Of a DNA stretch of 64,000 nucleotides, positions 9,621-18,348 are shown piece after piece. Source of the stretch: Thiotrichaceae bacterium (lineage in GTDB: Bacteria; Pseudomonadota; Gammaproteobacteria; Beggiatoales; Beggiatoaceae); contig JAQTYU010000001.1 in assembly GCA_028688145.1 (NCBI GenBank), forward strand, positions 62,001 through 126,000, written 5' to 3'. Both the position numbers and the translations under genes were made by a program. The notes under the pieces were generated by a model, which was not told where the DNA came from, made no database searches, and saw nothing but the letters and a program-made list of their open reading frames with translations. How positions within the stretch are numbered: position 1 is the first letter of the stretch; every line of letters begins with the position of its first letter.

Positions 9621-9959
9621 ACTAATTTACCACTGGGTATAGGTGACACTTGGAATTTATGCAGTTTTATTGCTGTTAATCTTAGCCAGACAGGATAACA
9701 TAATGACACACTATTTTTACCCGTGCCGCAAAAGTCTGCGTACACTACACGATGAATATCCACAGGGTGCAAGCCGTTTATTGTCAGGTCTAAGAGATTT
9801 TAAAACGGCTCTTAAGTCGCTCACAGTTTAGGACTGCTAGTCTTTATCGTGAAATACCATTCAAAACGAGAACTCATTGCAAATTCAGAAATTAGACTAT
9901 TCTAAAGACGCGTATGTTTGTAATGCTGTAATGCACTAATGAGGTGAGGAGTTTTATAA
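9621..9959. other. intergenic region, no gene seen
   Basis: A 339-base divergent spacer between the TPR protein and the following membrane protein. A 62-codon frame here lacks coding character. TGAGGTGAGGAG just before 9960 is a strong ribosome-binding site for the next gene. Confidence 0.45.
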
Positions 9960-10709
9960 ATGCCAGAATCCAGTGAAACACAAATGAATGAATTAAGCAG
10001 TACGGTTAGTCCGAGTTTTGAACAAGCTAGGGATTCGACAAAAGCTAATCGCATCGCTGAGTGGATTAAAACCACGCAAGGGATTATTACAGGGGTGCTT
10101 GCGCTACTGGTGATTTTACCCTCTGTATTTAACGCCGTGATTGACGTTTACATCTCGTTTTTTAATATTCCTAAAAGTATTAACGAACACAACAATCAGC
10201 AATTATTTCAATCGCACTTTCAAGAAAAGCCGATTCACTCTGGCGTTAATGTGATTAAGACAGACACGGGAAACCTGTCTATGAAAATCAACATTTACCG
10301 CAACGGCGATATTTTCGTGGAATATGGCGACTATTCCCAATGGTTTCCTTATAATCCGCCAAAAGATGTGAAGAAAGCTGCCAATGGCGCTTGGTTTATC
10401 AGTGAAGCCTATGCCGCTGATGAGACTCCCACAGGTTTATCGCCTTGCGAGTTGGCAAAAAAAGGCGAACAAACTAATACTGACGTGGCAACTTCGTACT
10501 TATTGAAGGATACCCGCCAAGGGGATAATTTGTTGCGGGAGCGTATTTACATGGATGGTTGTCGAGAAACCCTGACCATCAATGTCAACACAGGACAGAT
10601 TATCTTGCGCAAGTTGGAAAGTATTGTGTTGACTGAGCAGCAAAAACAATCGCTCAATGAAGGGAAAGGAATTCAGATTGTTCCACAAGTAATTGACATT
10701 CAGCGGTAA
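9960..10709 (+). CDS. hypothetical membrane-anchored protein
   Basis: A 249-residue protein I do not recognise. A hydrophilic N terminus of about 38 residues is followed by a hydrophobic segment at about 40-67 (GIITGVLALLVILPSVFNA), so it is probably anchored once in the inner membrane with the C-terminal domain outside. The rest has short basic and polar stretches and two cysteines (CELAKKGE and DGCRETL) that could form a disulfide in the periplasm. A strong GAGGTGAGGAG ribosome-binding site precedes the ATG. It stands alone between two divergent or convergent units and is followed by a family C repeat. Confidence 0.65.
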   Translation: MPESSETQMNELSSTVSPSFEQARDSTKANRIAEWIKTTQGIITGVLALLVILPSVFNAVIDVYISFFNIPKSINEHNNQQLFQSHFQEKPIHSGVNVIKTDTGNLSMKINIYRNGDIFVEYGDYSQWFPYNPPKDVKKAANGAWFISEAYAADETPTGLSPCELAKKGEQTNTDVATSYLLKDTRQGDNLLRERIYMDGCRETLTINVNTGQIILRKLESIVLTEQQKQSLNEGKGIQIVPQVIDIQR

Positions 10710-10736
10710 GCTTCAAAATACGGGGCGTGCTGAAGT

Positions 10737-10812
10737 CAGTAGCCCGTATGGAGCGTAGCGGGAAATACGGACATCAAATCCTCCGCATTCCGTCACGCTC
10801 CATACGGGCTAC
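10737..10812. repeat. palindromic intergenic repeat, family C
   Basis: AGTAGCCCGTATGGAGCG near the left end pairs with CGCTCCATACGGGCTAC at the right end, a nearly perfect inverted repeat between convergent genes. Half copies with ATACGGGCTAC occur near 42910 and 49738. Confidence 0.8.
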
Positions 10813-10836
10813 AATTTTGGACAGTAAATCAGGCGT

Positions 10837-11910
10837 TTAAGACTTACGTCTTGCATCCAACCATTTCCCAATCGCGCTGGGAATTTCACGCTGCGCCCTG
10901 CCACTCACATAAATCCCAATATGTCCGCCATGAAACGACAGCTCAGTATAATCGGTGCTGCTTGGAATCAAGGTTTTCAAAGCTTTAGAAGAATCAGGCG
11001 GCACAATATGATCTTGGGTCGCGTAAATATTCAGCACGGGCATGGTGATATTTTTCAAATCAATTTTCTTATCACCAATCGTCAATTTTTGGGTAAATAG
11101 CGCGTTCTTCTGGAAAAAGTCTTTGGCAAATTGTCGAAATGCCTCGCCTGCTTGGTCAGGGCTGTCAAAAATCCATTTTTCCATGCGTAAGAAATTCTTA
11201 GTTGCTTCTTTGTTGTCTAAACTGTCAACCATGTCTAAATATTTTTGTCCCGTGAGCCGCAAAGGCTTGAGTGACAAAAACAACCAGTTCAAAAATTCAC
11301 CTGGCACATTGCCCAAAGTGTCCACTAATAAATCGACATCAATTTTTTGCGCCCAATGGCTGAGTAAATTATCTGGGGTTTTGAAATCGACAGGGGTCAC
11401 CATCGTCACTAAATTTTTGACTTTATTCGGATGTAACGCGCTGTAGCACAAACTCATGCAGCCGCCCTGACAAATCCCAATAATATTAATTTTTTCAATC
11501 CCATAGCGTTTACACAGGGTTTTAACGCAACGGTGAATATAGCCATTAATATAATCATCGAGACTTAAAAAACGATCCGCCATATCGGGATAACCCCAAT
11601 CGATGAGGTAAACATCTTGCCCGACTTCCAACAAGTTACGTACCAGTGAACGATTGGCTTGTAAATCCACCATGTAAGGACGATTCACCAAGGCATAAAT
11701 GACCAGCGTAGGAATGGGGCTGGGATTATCCACCAGCGGTTTATAACGGTACAAGACCAATTTATCTTCTTGATAAACCGCTTCTTTTGGCGTGACTCCG
11801 ACCTCAATATCTCCAATATCGGAGAGCACTTTTAAACCATCCCCCAGTTTTTTATTAAACTCCAGCATATCTTGCACAGCTTGATCGGGGCGAATATGAA
11901 AAGGCAACAT
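10837..11910 (-). CDS. phaC: Class III polyhydroxyalkanoate synthase subunit PhaC
   Basis: Catalytic subunit that polymerises (R)-3-hydroxyacyl-CoA into polyhydroxyalkanoate on granules. At 357 residues it has the short length typical of class III, much smaller than class I and II synthases. The alpha/beta-hydrolase nucleophile sits in the lipase-like box GICQGGC (Cys147). Aspartate and histidine partners are present in ATQDHIVPPD and FHGGHIGIYVSG. It begins at an ATG directly after the phaE stop, so the pair is one transcription unit; class III enzymes are active only as a PhaC-PhaE complex. Carbon storage of this kind is common in sulfur-oxidising gammaproteobacteria. No phaA, phaB or phasin gene is visible nearby. 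Confidence 0.96.
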   Translation of the reverse strand: MLPFHIRPDQAVQDMLEFNKKLGDGLKVLSDIGDIEVGVTPKEAVYQEDKLVLYRYKPLVDNPSPIPTLVIYALVNRPYMVDLQANRSLVRNLLEVGQDVYLIDWGYPDMADRFLSLDDYINGYIHRCVKTLCKRYGIEKINIIGICQGGCMSLCYSALHPNKVKNLVTMVTPVDFKTPDNLLSHWAQKIDVDLLVDTLGNVPGEFLNWLFLSLKPLRLTGQKYLDMVDSLDNKEATKNFLRMEKWIFDSPDQAGEAFRQFAKDFFQKNALFTQKLTIGDKKIDLKNITMPVLNIYATQDHIVPPDSSKALKTLIPSSTDYTELSFHGGHIGIYVSGRAQREIPSAIGKWLDARRKS

Positions 11911-13002
11911 TTACTTATTCCCCTTAATGGTGGTGTCTTTGGCGGGATTTTCTGCGTCGGGCGCGGGTTTTTTCGTGGGCTTTTTCGGCGTGTTTACACA
12001 AGCAGGATTCATGCGTGCCAGCAAATTACTGGGAGAGGAACTTTGTTGTTTTTTCAGGATGTGTTTCAACATTTCGACTTCATCACGCAAGCTATATAAT
12101 TCTTGGCGCACATCGTCTAAAACTGAACCGTCTTGCTCTGCTTGTAATTCTTTATTTTCACGTCGCAATTGCTGCATTCGTAGGCTTAAAGTGTCGAGTT
12201 CACAGCGCGTGGGCATGTTCATCACGCCTGCAAATTCGTCCACAACCAAGCGTTGATGACGTTTCCAAGCCATGAGCGTATTGATTAAACGCGCATTCAC
12301 ATCGGCAAATTCGGGCGTGACCACGGTTTCAGCATAGGCTTCTTCACCGCATTCTACCCACAGATTGTATAAATCACGCAGACGGCTGATTTCTAAATCA
12401 GGATTATCGCTGTTATGAATTGCCAGCACTTTCGCCTGCATCAAATTAATGGTGCGAATCCCAATTTTAGAAAATATCGTGCTATACGCCTGTTGCGCTT
12501 CTTGATATTGAATCCACAATTGCGACATTTCCTGCTGACGTTCTTGCCATTCACGGGTATAACCAAGCTTGGGTACATTCAGCAAAGGCTGTAAATGTGC
12601 GCCAAAAACTTCGTGGGCAGTTTGTGAGTTTTGATTTTGAAAGTCGCGTAAATGATCAATCGGCAGTAACGACAAAGTCGCGGCAGTTTTTTGCCAATCG
12701 TTTAGCGGGGCTTCCCATGCAGCGTAGTGTTTTTGAGAGTCGTATAAGTTTTCAAAATTCTCCTTCAGCGTTGCAAATCCATTTTCCCATAAGTTTTGCC
12801 ACTCTTCGGGCATCATTTCATCTTTGGGAGCTTGTTGGAAAGCCTTGAGAAACTCACCGTTCAAAGCGAAATAACTCTTGCCTTGGTCTATGAGTTTACG
12901 CAAGACTTGACGATGTTCAGGCGGCGTAGAAGGGGCAAGAGCCTGCCACCACATTTCTAACGCTTCTATCCATGGAGAAGCAGGGGAAGAATTTTTATCC
13001 AT
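11911..13002 (-). CDS. phaE: Class III polyhydroxyalkanoate synthase subunit PhaE
   Basis: Partner subunit needed for PhaC activity and granule formation. The protein is mostly helical, with the Trp-rich PhaE core (EEWQNLWENGF, YAAWEAPLNDWQ), then NMPTRCELDTLSLRMQQL, and a coiled coil (RRENKELQAEQ to LKHILKK) near the C terminus, ending in a Lys/Pro-rich tail. The ATG at 13002 (MDKNSSPA) has GGAA seven bases upstream; a longer frame opens with a TTG at 13047 and an ATG at 13011 is also possible. phaC follows immediately without a gap. Confidence 0.92.
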   Translation of the reverse strand: MDKNSSPASPWIEALEMWWQALAPSTPPEHRQVLRKLIDQGKSYFALNGEFLKAFQQAPKDEMMPEEWQNLWENGFATLKENFENLYDSQKHYAAWEAPLNDWQKTAATLSLLPIDHLRDFQNQNSQTAHEVFGAHLQPLLNVPKLGYTREWQERQQEMSQLWIQYQEAQQAYSTIFSKIGIRTINLMQAKVLAIHNSDNPDLEISRLRDLYNLWVECGEEAYAETVVTPEFADVNARLINTLMAWKRHQRLVVDEFAGVMNMPTRCELDTLSLRMQQLRRENKELQAEQDGSVLDDVRQELYSLRDEVEMLKHILKKQQSSSPSNLLARMNPACVNTPKKPTKKPAPDAENPAKDTTIKGNK

Positions 13003-13459
13003 ATATTCCATTCGGAAATTCAAAAGTTGAGGGCTGAAACCAACCAAATTTCACAAGTTCAGCATTGTGCGTGGGATAGGTTTTCCAAAGTCACAAGCAC
13101 AGAGTTTACCATGAGGCACCTCCTCAGCTATGTTTTTACGATTCGCTTTAATCTAAAGGTGTTCGGATTTTAAACTAAACGCTAGTGAACAGGTAGGGCT
13201 TGTATGTATTCTTTAATCATAGTGCAAAAGCTATTTACTTGGAAAATATATATTTAAAGTCTGACTGCGCCCTAAGCTCTTAAGGGGTACTAAACTTTGA
13301 AGAGTTTTTTATTTTTGGCTCTTTTAGGGGCGTGGGAGTTGCTGTGAAAATTTTTAATCAGGCAAATTATTAGCCTGTGAGCATGGGAAACAAATTACAA
13401 TATCCCTGTTCAAAAAGCCTCTCACTTACTAACTTACTACTCACTGATGAATTAATCCT
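13003..13459. other. intergenic region with a degenerate family B repeat
   Basis: The spacer between the divergent phaE and HAD genes contains a decayed family B repeat (about 13263-13335: CTGCGCCCTAAGCTCTTAAG at one end, TTTTAGGGGCGTGGGAG at the other). No other gene or RNA was recognised. Confidence 0.5.
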
Positions 13460-14161
13460 ATGCCTGCAATTCGTGCGATTTGTTTTGATTTAGATGACAC
13501 TTTATGGCCGATGCTGCCCGTGATTAAAGCGGCCGAACAAGCGGCATACGATTGGTTAAAGAGTCATTACTCGCGCATTACTGAACAGTTTAGCCTTGAT
13601 GAATTACGCGAGTTGCGTGACCAATTGCTGCGGGAACGCCCTGAACTTTTCAATGATGTCACTTTATTGCGTACCCTGAGTTTAGAAGAAGCGGCGCGTC
13701 GGGCTGGCTATGAAAATTATCAACACATTGCCGAAGCCGCGTTTGAAGTTTTCATTCATGCCCGCCACGATGTCGAAGTGTTTGCGGATGTGATTCCTGT
13801 GTTGCAGCGTTTAAAACAGCGTTATTTATTATGCAGTTTGACTAATGGCAATGCGGATGTGAACCGCGTCGAAATTGGCGAGTTTTTCGATTTAAGTTTA
13901 ATGGCGCGAGATGTCGGCGCGGCAAAACCACATCCTGCTTTATTCGCTGCCGCTTGTGAATTTGCCCAAGCCCCGCCCGCCGCAATCGTGCATGTGGGTG
14001 ATGATGCGCTGTGTGATATTGAAGGTGCATTGAACGCGGGGCTGAAAGCGGTGTGGATTAATCGTTATCAGCGCGAATGGTCGGGCGCAGTCACCCCGCA
14101 CGCGATAATTTGCTCGCTTGAAGAATTGGAAGCTTTATTGACTGCATGGGAAACGGAATAA
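13460..14161 (+). CDS. HAD-superfamily (subfamily IA) hydrolase
   Basis: Probable cytosolic phosphatase of the haloacid dehalogenase superfamily, 233 residues. The nucleophile motif I is FDLDDTLWP (residues 9-17), motif II is LTNGNAD, motif III is the lysine in GAAKPHPALF, and motif IV is HVGDDALCDIEGALNAG. The helical cap between motifs I and II marks subfamily IA, similar in size to YjjG or phosphoglycolate-phosphatase-like proteins. The substrate cannot be read from the sequence. radC follows 25 bases downstream in the same direction. Confidence 0.88.
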   Translation: MPAIRAICFDLDDTLWPMLPVIKAAEQAAYDWLKSHYSRITEQFSLDELRELRDQLLRERPELFNDVTLLRTLSLEEAARRAGYENYQHIAEAAFEVFIHARHDVEVFADVIPVLQRLKQRYLLCSLTNGNADVNRVEIGEFFDLSLMARDVGAAKPHPALFAAACEFAQAPPAAIVHVGDDALCDIEGALNAGLKAVWINRYQREWSGAVTPHAIICSLEELEALLTAWETE

Positions 14162-14186
14162 TCGTTTTTAAAATCATGGAATAATA

Positions 14187-14867
14187 ATGACAAAGACCAT
14201 CAAAGACTTGCCCGAGGATGAACGCCCGCGTGAAAAATTATTGCAGCGCGGTGCGGAGGTTTTAAGCAATGCTGAATTACTGGCGATTTTCCTGCGCACA
14301 GGCATTCAGGGCAGGAACGCGCTGGAATTGGCGCAAGATTTAATCAATGAATTTGGGGATTTACGCAGTTTATTGGGCGCAACTCAGCAGCGTTTTTGTG
14401 AGGCGAAGGGATTGGGCGCGGCTAAATTTGCGCAGTTGCAAGCCAGTGTGGAATTAAGCAAACGTTATTTGCGGGAATGTTTGCAGCGTGGCGATGCGTT
14501 GACCAGCCCTGAGGCAACTCGCAATTATTTGTTGTCGGAACTCAGTGGGCGTAATCATGAAGTGTTTGCCTGTTTATTTTTGGATAATCAACATCGGGTC
14601 ATTCGTTTTGAAGAGTTGTTTTTTGGAACGATTGACGGGGCTAGTGTTTATCCGAGACAAGTCGTGAAACGTGCTTTAGAACACAATGCCGCCGCGCTGA
14701 TTCTGGCACATAATCATCCTTCAGGCGTAGCAGAACCCAGTCAAGCCGATGTCGCATTAACCAAGCGTTTAAGTGCCGCGCTGGGGTTTATCGATGTGCG
14801 GATTTTAGACCATTTTATTATTGGTGATGGGTACAGCGTTTCGTTGGCGGAGCGGGGGTTGTTGTGA
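14187..14867 (+). CDS. radC: RadC family protein (JAB/MPN domain)
   Basis: A 226-residue RadC homologue. The N-terminal part has helix-hairpin-helix character ([16 protein letters not shown]), and the C-terminal JAB1/MPN-like metal site is HNHPSG followed by SQAD, giving the His-x-His-x10-Asp zinc motif. The name comes from DNA repair but the enzymatic role of the family is unsettled. The gene ends 16 bases before a 28-bp repeat that opens the ppsA-fragment/Septu block. Confidence 0.93.
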   Translation: MTKTIKDLPEDERPREKLLQRGAEVLSNAELLAIFLRTGIQGRNALELAQDLINEFGDLRSLLGATQQRFCEAKGLGAAKFAQLQASVELSKRYLRECLQRGDALTSPEATRNYLLSELSGRNHEVFACLFLDNQHRVIRFEELFFGTIDGASVYPRQVVKRALEHNAAALILAHNHPSGVAEPSQADVALTKRLSAALGFIDVRILDHFIIGDGYSVSLAERGLL

Positions 14868-14882
14868 GTTGGTTTTTTGAAG

Positions 14883-14910
14883 GTGTATGACGCGATGCTT
14901 ATACACCCTA
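14883..14910. repeat. family D palindromic repeat, left copy flanking the Septu block
   Basis: A 28-base unit beginning GTGTATGACGCGATGC and ending ATACACCCTA; GGTGTAT and ATACACC pair as a hairpin. An identical copy in the same orientation is at 17474-17501, and related units are at 52492 and 55467. Confidence 0.9.
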
Positions 14911-15311
14911 CGTTTGCTTTCCAAGATTGCTTTGAATTAGAATGCCGTGCCATGCGCAAAGTGCGAGATGACATGGGTTTAAGCAATGTTTCGTTGATGA
15001 TTCCTTTCGTGCGCACTGTGGACGAAGCTCGTCAAGTTGTGGAAATTCTGAAGAAGTTCGGTTTGGAACGCGGCAAAAATGGTTTGCGTTTAATCATGAT
15101 GTGCGAATTGCCTTCTAACGCTTTGTTAGCTGACCAATTCTGAGAATATTTCGATGGTTTCTCGATTGGTTCTAACGAAGGGATTTGTGGTCAAGGACCT
15201 TCGGATCACCCTGACTTTGCCAAGTGGTTAATGGAAGAAGGCATTGAAAGCGTGTCTTTAAATCCTGATACGGTGATTTCGACGTGGCTGTATTTGTCTG
15301 AAAACGATTAA
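14911..15311 (+). pseudogene. ppsA: C-terminal remnant of phosphoenolpyruvate synthase
   Basis: The frame reads [17 protein letters not shown], then [34 protein letters not shown], a TGA stop at 15141, then [20 protein letters not shown], and [20 protein letters not shown] to a final stop. These match the C-terminal PEP-binding domain of PpsA. Between SIGSN and GICGQGPS the usual stretch of roughly 45-50 residues, including the catalytic DLTQLTLGLDRD region, is missing. So it is a broken fragment: 5' part absent, an internal deletion and one nonsense codon. It lies directly against the left family D repeat and ends before a terminator that may be its own original one. Confidence 0.9.
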
Positions 15312-15335
15312 GATTTAAGCAGTTTTAACTCTTTG

Positions 15336-15376
15336 AAAACACCCACCTGCCTAGTTTTAGGGGGTGGGTGTTTTAG
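15336..15376 (+). terminator. intrinsic terminator after the ppsA remnant
   Basis: AAAACACCCACC pairs with GGTGGGTGTTTT around a loop of about 14 bases and runs into a T-rich stretch. It would isolate the Septu genes from transcription coming from the left. Confidence 0.8.
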
Positions 15377-15434
15377 TTTACCATGTGATAATATTCCCTA
15401 TCAGTAACAGTTCACAACCCTATCGGAAAGATAT

Positions 15435-16748
15435 ATGAAACTCAATAAACTAATAATAGAAAATTATAAAGGACTCCAAGAACTTAATGTAAATTTAGAA
15501 TCAAATGTTACCTTATTTATAGGTATTAATGGCGCAGGAAAATCGAGTGTACTGGGTGCAATCAGTATTTTATTATCTTGGGTGCTCGCAAGAGTTCGGA
15601 ATGAAAATGGTTCTGGGCAGATGATTAGGGAAATTGATATTCATAACACAGCAAGCTTTGCGCTGCTGAAAATCGAAAGTGACGAAATAGCCCACTGGCA
15701 ATTAGTAAAAACCAAGAAATGGAAAACTAAACCCACCCAAAACTCCGAACTACAACAAGTTTCTCAATATGCAAAAAATATACAACAATTGAGTGTAAAT
15801 AATGAAGGTTTGCCGCTATTTGCCTACTATCCAACGAATCGAGCAGTTTTAGATATTCCACTCAAACCCCGTAGAAAACGTGAGTTTTCTCAATTAGAAG
15901 CTTATGAAGATGCTTTGATAAGTAAAAATTTCGGACATTTTTTTGAATGGTTTCGTAATCGTGAAGACTTAGAAAATGAAACCTTTTTAGAGCAAGAACG
16001 GCAAAAATTACGTCAACATAAGCAAGGCTATCTTCTTTTTGAAGAATCCGAAGATATATTCGACCTCGTTCCACATCAATATCCTGATCCACAATTACAA
16101 GCCGTTCGAGATGCACTGAGTAGGTTTTTACCTGAACTAAGCGAATTTAGAGTACGGCGTAGTCCACTGCGTTTTGGTGCAACTAAATATGGGCGTGAAA
16201 TTCGGATTGACCAATTATCCGATGGGGAAAAATGCTTAATCGCCCTGATTGGTGACTTAGCGCGGCGTTTGGCAATTGCAAATCCGCAACTTGAAAAGCC
16301 TCTGGAAGGTTCAGGAATTGTGTTGATTGATGAAATTGACTTGCATTTGCATCCTGCATGGCAACGTCACGTTATTCGCCAACTCCCCAAAGTTTTTCCA
16401 AACTGTCAATTTATCCTTTCGACCCATTCGCCTCAAATTTTGGGAGAAGTTGAAGGAAAATGTATCCGTTTGCTAAAACAAGATGCAATGACAGGAAAAA
16501 TAGTCTGTTACACACCTAAGCAAGCATTGGGATTGGATTCGACAGCTATCCTCAAAAGATTAATGGATACAGAAGCGCGTGATGAAGAAACCAAAAAACG
16601 ATTGAGAGATATTTTCACCCTAGTAGATGATGAAAAATTTGAAGAAGCCCGTGAAAAGATTGAGCAGCTAAAAGAGAGACTAAATGGAGATATTCCTGAG
16701 CTTGTAGAAGCTGAGGCTTTAATTGCTATGCTAGAAGATGGATTTTGA
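15435..16748 (+). CDS. ptuA: Septu-type defence ATPase PtuA (AAA/ABC-like ATPase)
   Basis: A 437-residue ATPase of the SMC/ABC-like family that pairs with an HNH nuclease in Septu anti-phage systems. The Walker A GINGAGKS is at residues 30-37, an ABC-type signature LSDGEKCLIALIGDL near 265, Walker B VLIDEIDLHLHP near 296, and the switch histidine in FILSTHSPQIL. The C-terminal tail is charged and helical. The gene overlaps the HNH gene by 11 bases, and nothing like a reverse transcriptase or msr/msd element sits upstream, so this is a plain Septu pair rather than a retron-associated one. Its A+T content is higher than that of the flanking radC and thyA, consistent with acquisition. Activity against phage is inferred from the family. 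Confidence 0.87.
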   Translation: MKLNKLIIENYKGLQELNVNLESNVTLFIGINGAGKSSVLGAISILLSWVLARVRNENGSGQMIREIDIHNTASFALLKIESDEIAHWQLVKTKKWKTKPTQNSELQQVSQYAKNIQQLSVNNEGLPLFAYYPTNRAVLDIPLKPRRKREFSQLEAYEDALISKNFGHFFEWFRNREDLENETFLEQERQKLRQHKQGYLLFEESEDIFDLVPHQYPDPQLQAVRDALSRFLPELSEFRVRRSPLRFGATKYGREIRIDQLSDGEKCLIALIGDLARRLAIANPQLEKPLEGSGIVLIDEIDLHLHPAWQRHVIRQLPKVFPNCQFILSTHSPQILGEVEGKCIRLLKQDAMTGKIVCYTPKQALGLDSTAILKRLMDTEARDEETKKRLRDIFTLVDDEKFEEAREKIEQLKERLNGDIPELVEAEALIAMLEDGF

Positions 16749-17445
16749 ACACATGATTTTTATGTCTAAACAAAAAGCACCAAATTCACTAACCGAATAC
16801 AAAAAACAAGCAAAGGTAACTTCCAAAGATGCAACCTATAACAACTTACCCACAGAAATAAAGGATGAAATTCGAAGTCAATTAGCCGTAGAACAAGGTT
16901 ATTTGTGTGCTTATTGTATGCAGCGTATTAAAAATGATGGACAAAAAACAAAAATCGAGCATTGGTATAGTCAAGCTGATTACTCATCAGAAGAAAGTCT
17001 GGATTATAAAAATATGTTGTTAGTGTGTCGGGGTAATGAAGGTCACGTTCCTGAAGAACAACATTGCGATACGAAACGATCATCGCTTTACGATCAAAAA
17101 TTACGTTGTAACCCTGAATTACATTGTAATCCATCCAAAAGAGAACATAAGCATCTCTTAAATACACTGTCTTATGAAGGAGATGGCACAATAAAATCCA
17201 GTAATACCGTTCTGGATAATGATTTAAACAAGGTGCTTGGTTTAAATTGTACTGATTTAATAGATAATAGAAAAGGAACACTTAATGCTTTGAAGAAAAT
17301 ATTAGATCGAAAGGATGGTAAGCGTACCCCTATTGAAATCCAAAAATTGCTGGATACATGGCAACAAAAAGATAGGACTGGAAAATATAGAGCATATTGT
17401 GGTGTTGCGATTTATTACTTACGGAAGAAGCTAGCCAGTCTTTAA
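16738..17445 (+). CDS. ptuB: Septu-type HNH nuclease PtuB (TIGR02646-like)
   Basis: A 235-residue HNH endonuclease, the expected effector partner of the upstream ATPase. The zinc/HNH core is visible: CAYC at residues 57-60, KIEHWYSQ with the catalytic-type Glu-His at 74-75, YKNMLLVCRGN at about 90-100 and HCDTKRS. A later region (KVLGLNC to YLRKKLASL) is helical. The 11-base overlap with ptuA suggests coupled translation; ATG codons at 16753 and 16762 are alternative starts. In known Septu systems the ATPase and nuclease assemble and the complex degrades DNA on infection; that mechanism is transferred by homology. Confidence 0.87.
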   Translation: MDFEHMIFMSKQKAPNSLTEYKKQAKVTSKDATYNNLPTEIKDEIRSQLAVEQGYLCAYCMQRIKNDGQKTKIEHWYSQADYSSEESLDYKNMLLVCRGNEGHVPEEQHCDTKRSSLYDQKLRCNPELHCNPSKREHKHLLNTLSYEGDGTIKSSNTVLDNDLNKVLGLNCTDLIDNRKGTLNALKKILDRKDGKRTPIEIQKLLDTWQQKDRTGKYRAYCGVAIYYLRKKLASL

Positions 17446-17473
17446 TAGCTGAACACTTAATTCAAATCGTAAA

Positions 17474-17501
17474 GTGTATGACGCGATGCTTATACACCCT
17501 A
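17474..17501. repeat. family D palindromic repeat, right copy flanking the Septu block
   Basis: Identical over 28 bases, and in the same orientation, to 14883-14910. The unit contains a hairpin made by GTGTAT and ATACAC. The 2.6-kb interval between the two copies contains only the ppsA remnant and ptuA/ptuB. Confidence 0.9.
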
Positions 17502-17541
17502 AACGAATTAAAATCCAAAAAAATTTAAATGAGCACTCAAA

Positions 17542-18336
17542 ATGCAGCAATATCTCAGCCTATTACAAGATATTCTTGAAAATGGCGTTGAAAAAACCGA
17601 CCGCACAGGCACAGGCACTTTTTCTGTGTTTGGGCGACAATTACGCTTCAATTTACAACAAGGTTTTCCCCTAATTACCACGAAAAAACTGCACTTACGC
17701 AGCATTGTTTATGAATTACTATGGTTTTTAAATGGCGATACCAATGTGCGTTATTTACAAGAGCATAAAGTGCATATTTGGGATGAATGGGCAGATACTG
17801 AAGGAAATCTGGGAAAAGTTTATGGTAAGCAGTGGCGTTCTTGGGAAACTCGCGATGGACGCAGTATTGACCAAATTAGCGAAGTCATCACACAAATTAA
17901 GCAAACCCCCGATTCACGGCGTTTAATCGTGAGTGCTTGGAATGTAGGCGAATTAGACGAAATGGCATTGCCGCCTTGTCATTTACTTTTTCAATTTTAT
18001 GTGGCAAATAATCGCTTGTCTTGTCAACTTTATCAGCGCAGTGCTGACGTATTTTTAGGCGTACCGTTCAATATTGCCAGTTACGCGCTTTTAGTACATT
18101 TAATTGCTCAACAATGTGATTTAGAAGTGGGGGAATTTGTGTGGACTGGCGGCGATTGTCATTTGTATGCAAATCATATAGAACAAGCAAAATTGCAGCT
18201 TTCACGCACGCCCTTTGCCTTGCCCAGCTTAAATATTCTGCGCAAACCCGACTCAATATTTAATTACGATTTTGCAGATTTTGCAATTCTCAATTATCAA
18301 GCCCATCCCCATATTAAAGCCGCCGTCGCTGTTTAA
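17542..18336 (+). CDS. thyA: Thymidylate synthase
   Basis: Makes dTMP from dUMP using methylenetetrahydrofolate. The 264-residue protein has the short ThyA length; the catalytic Cys146 lies in PPCHLLFQF, the dUMP-binding RRLIVSAWN precedes it and [18 protein letters not shown] follows. The C-terminal tail is AVAV, as in many ThyA proteins. nadC begins 12 bases after its stop, so the two may be co-transcribed. Confidence 0.97.
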   Translation: MQQYLSLLQDILENGVEKTDRTGTGTFSVFGRQLRFNLQQGFPLITTKKLHLRSIVYELLWFLNGDTNVRYLQEHKVHIWDEWADTEGNLGKVYGKQWRSWETRDGRSIDQISEVITQIKQTPDSRRLIVSAWNVGELDEMALPPCHLLFQFYVANNRLSCQLYQRSADVFLGVPFNIASYALLVHLIAQQCDLEVGEFVWTGGDCHLYANHIEQAKLQLSRTPFALPSLNILRKPDSIFNYDFADFAILNYQAHPHIKAAVAV

Positions 18337-18348
18337 GAGGAAAACCCT

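Noticed and set aside
9643..9831. A 62-codon frame in the spacer before the membrane protein gene
   Set aside because: No ribosome-binding site, no family resemblance and composition like the surrounding intergenic DNA.
15312..15434. Possible retron (reverse transcriptase and msr/msd) associated with the Septu genes
   Set aside because: The space upstream of ptuA is about 120 bases and holds a terminator; there is no reverse transcriptase in the neighbourhood.
17474..17674. A 66-codon frame on the plus strand starting in the right family D repeat
   Set aside because: It begins with the repeat itself and runs out of frame through the start of thyA; there is no independent coding evidence.
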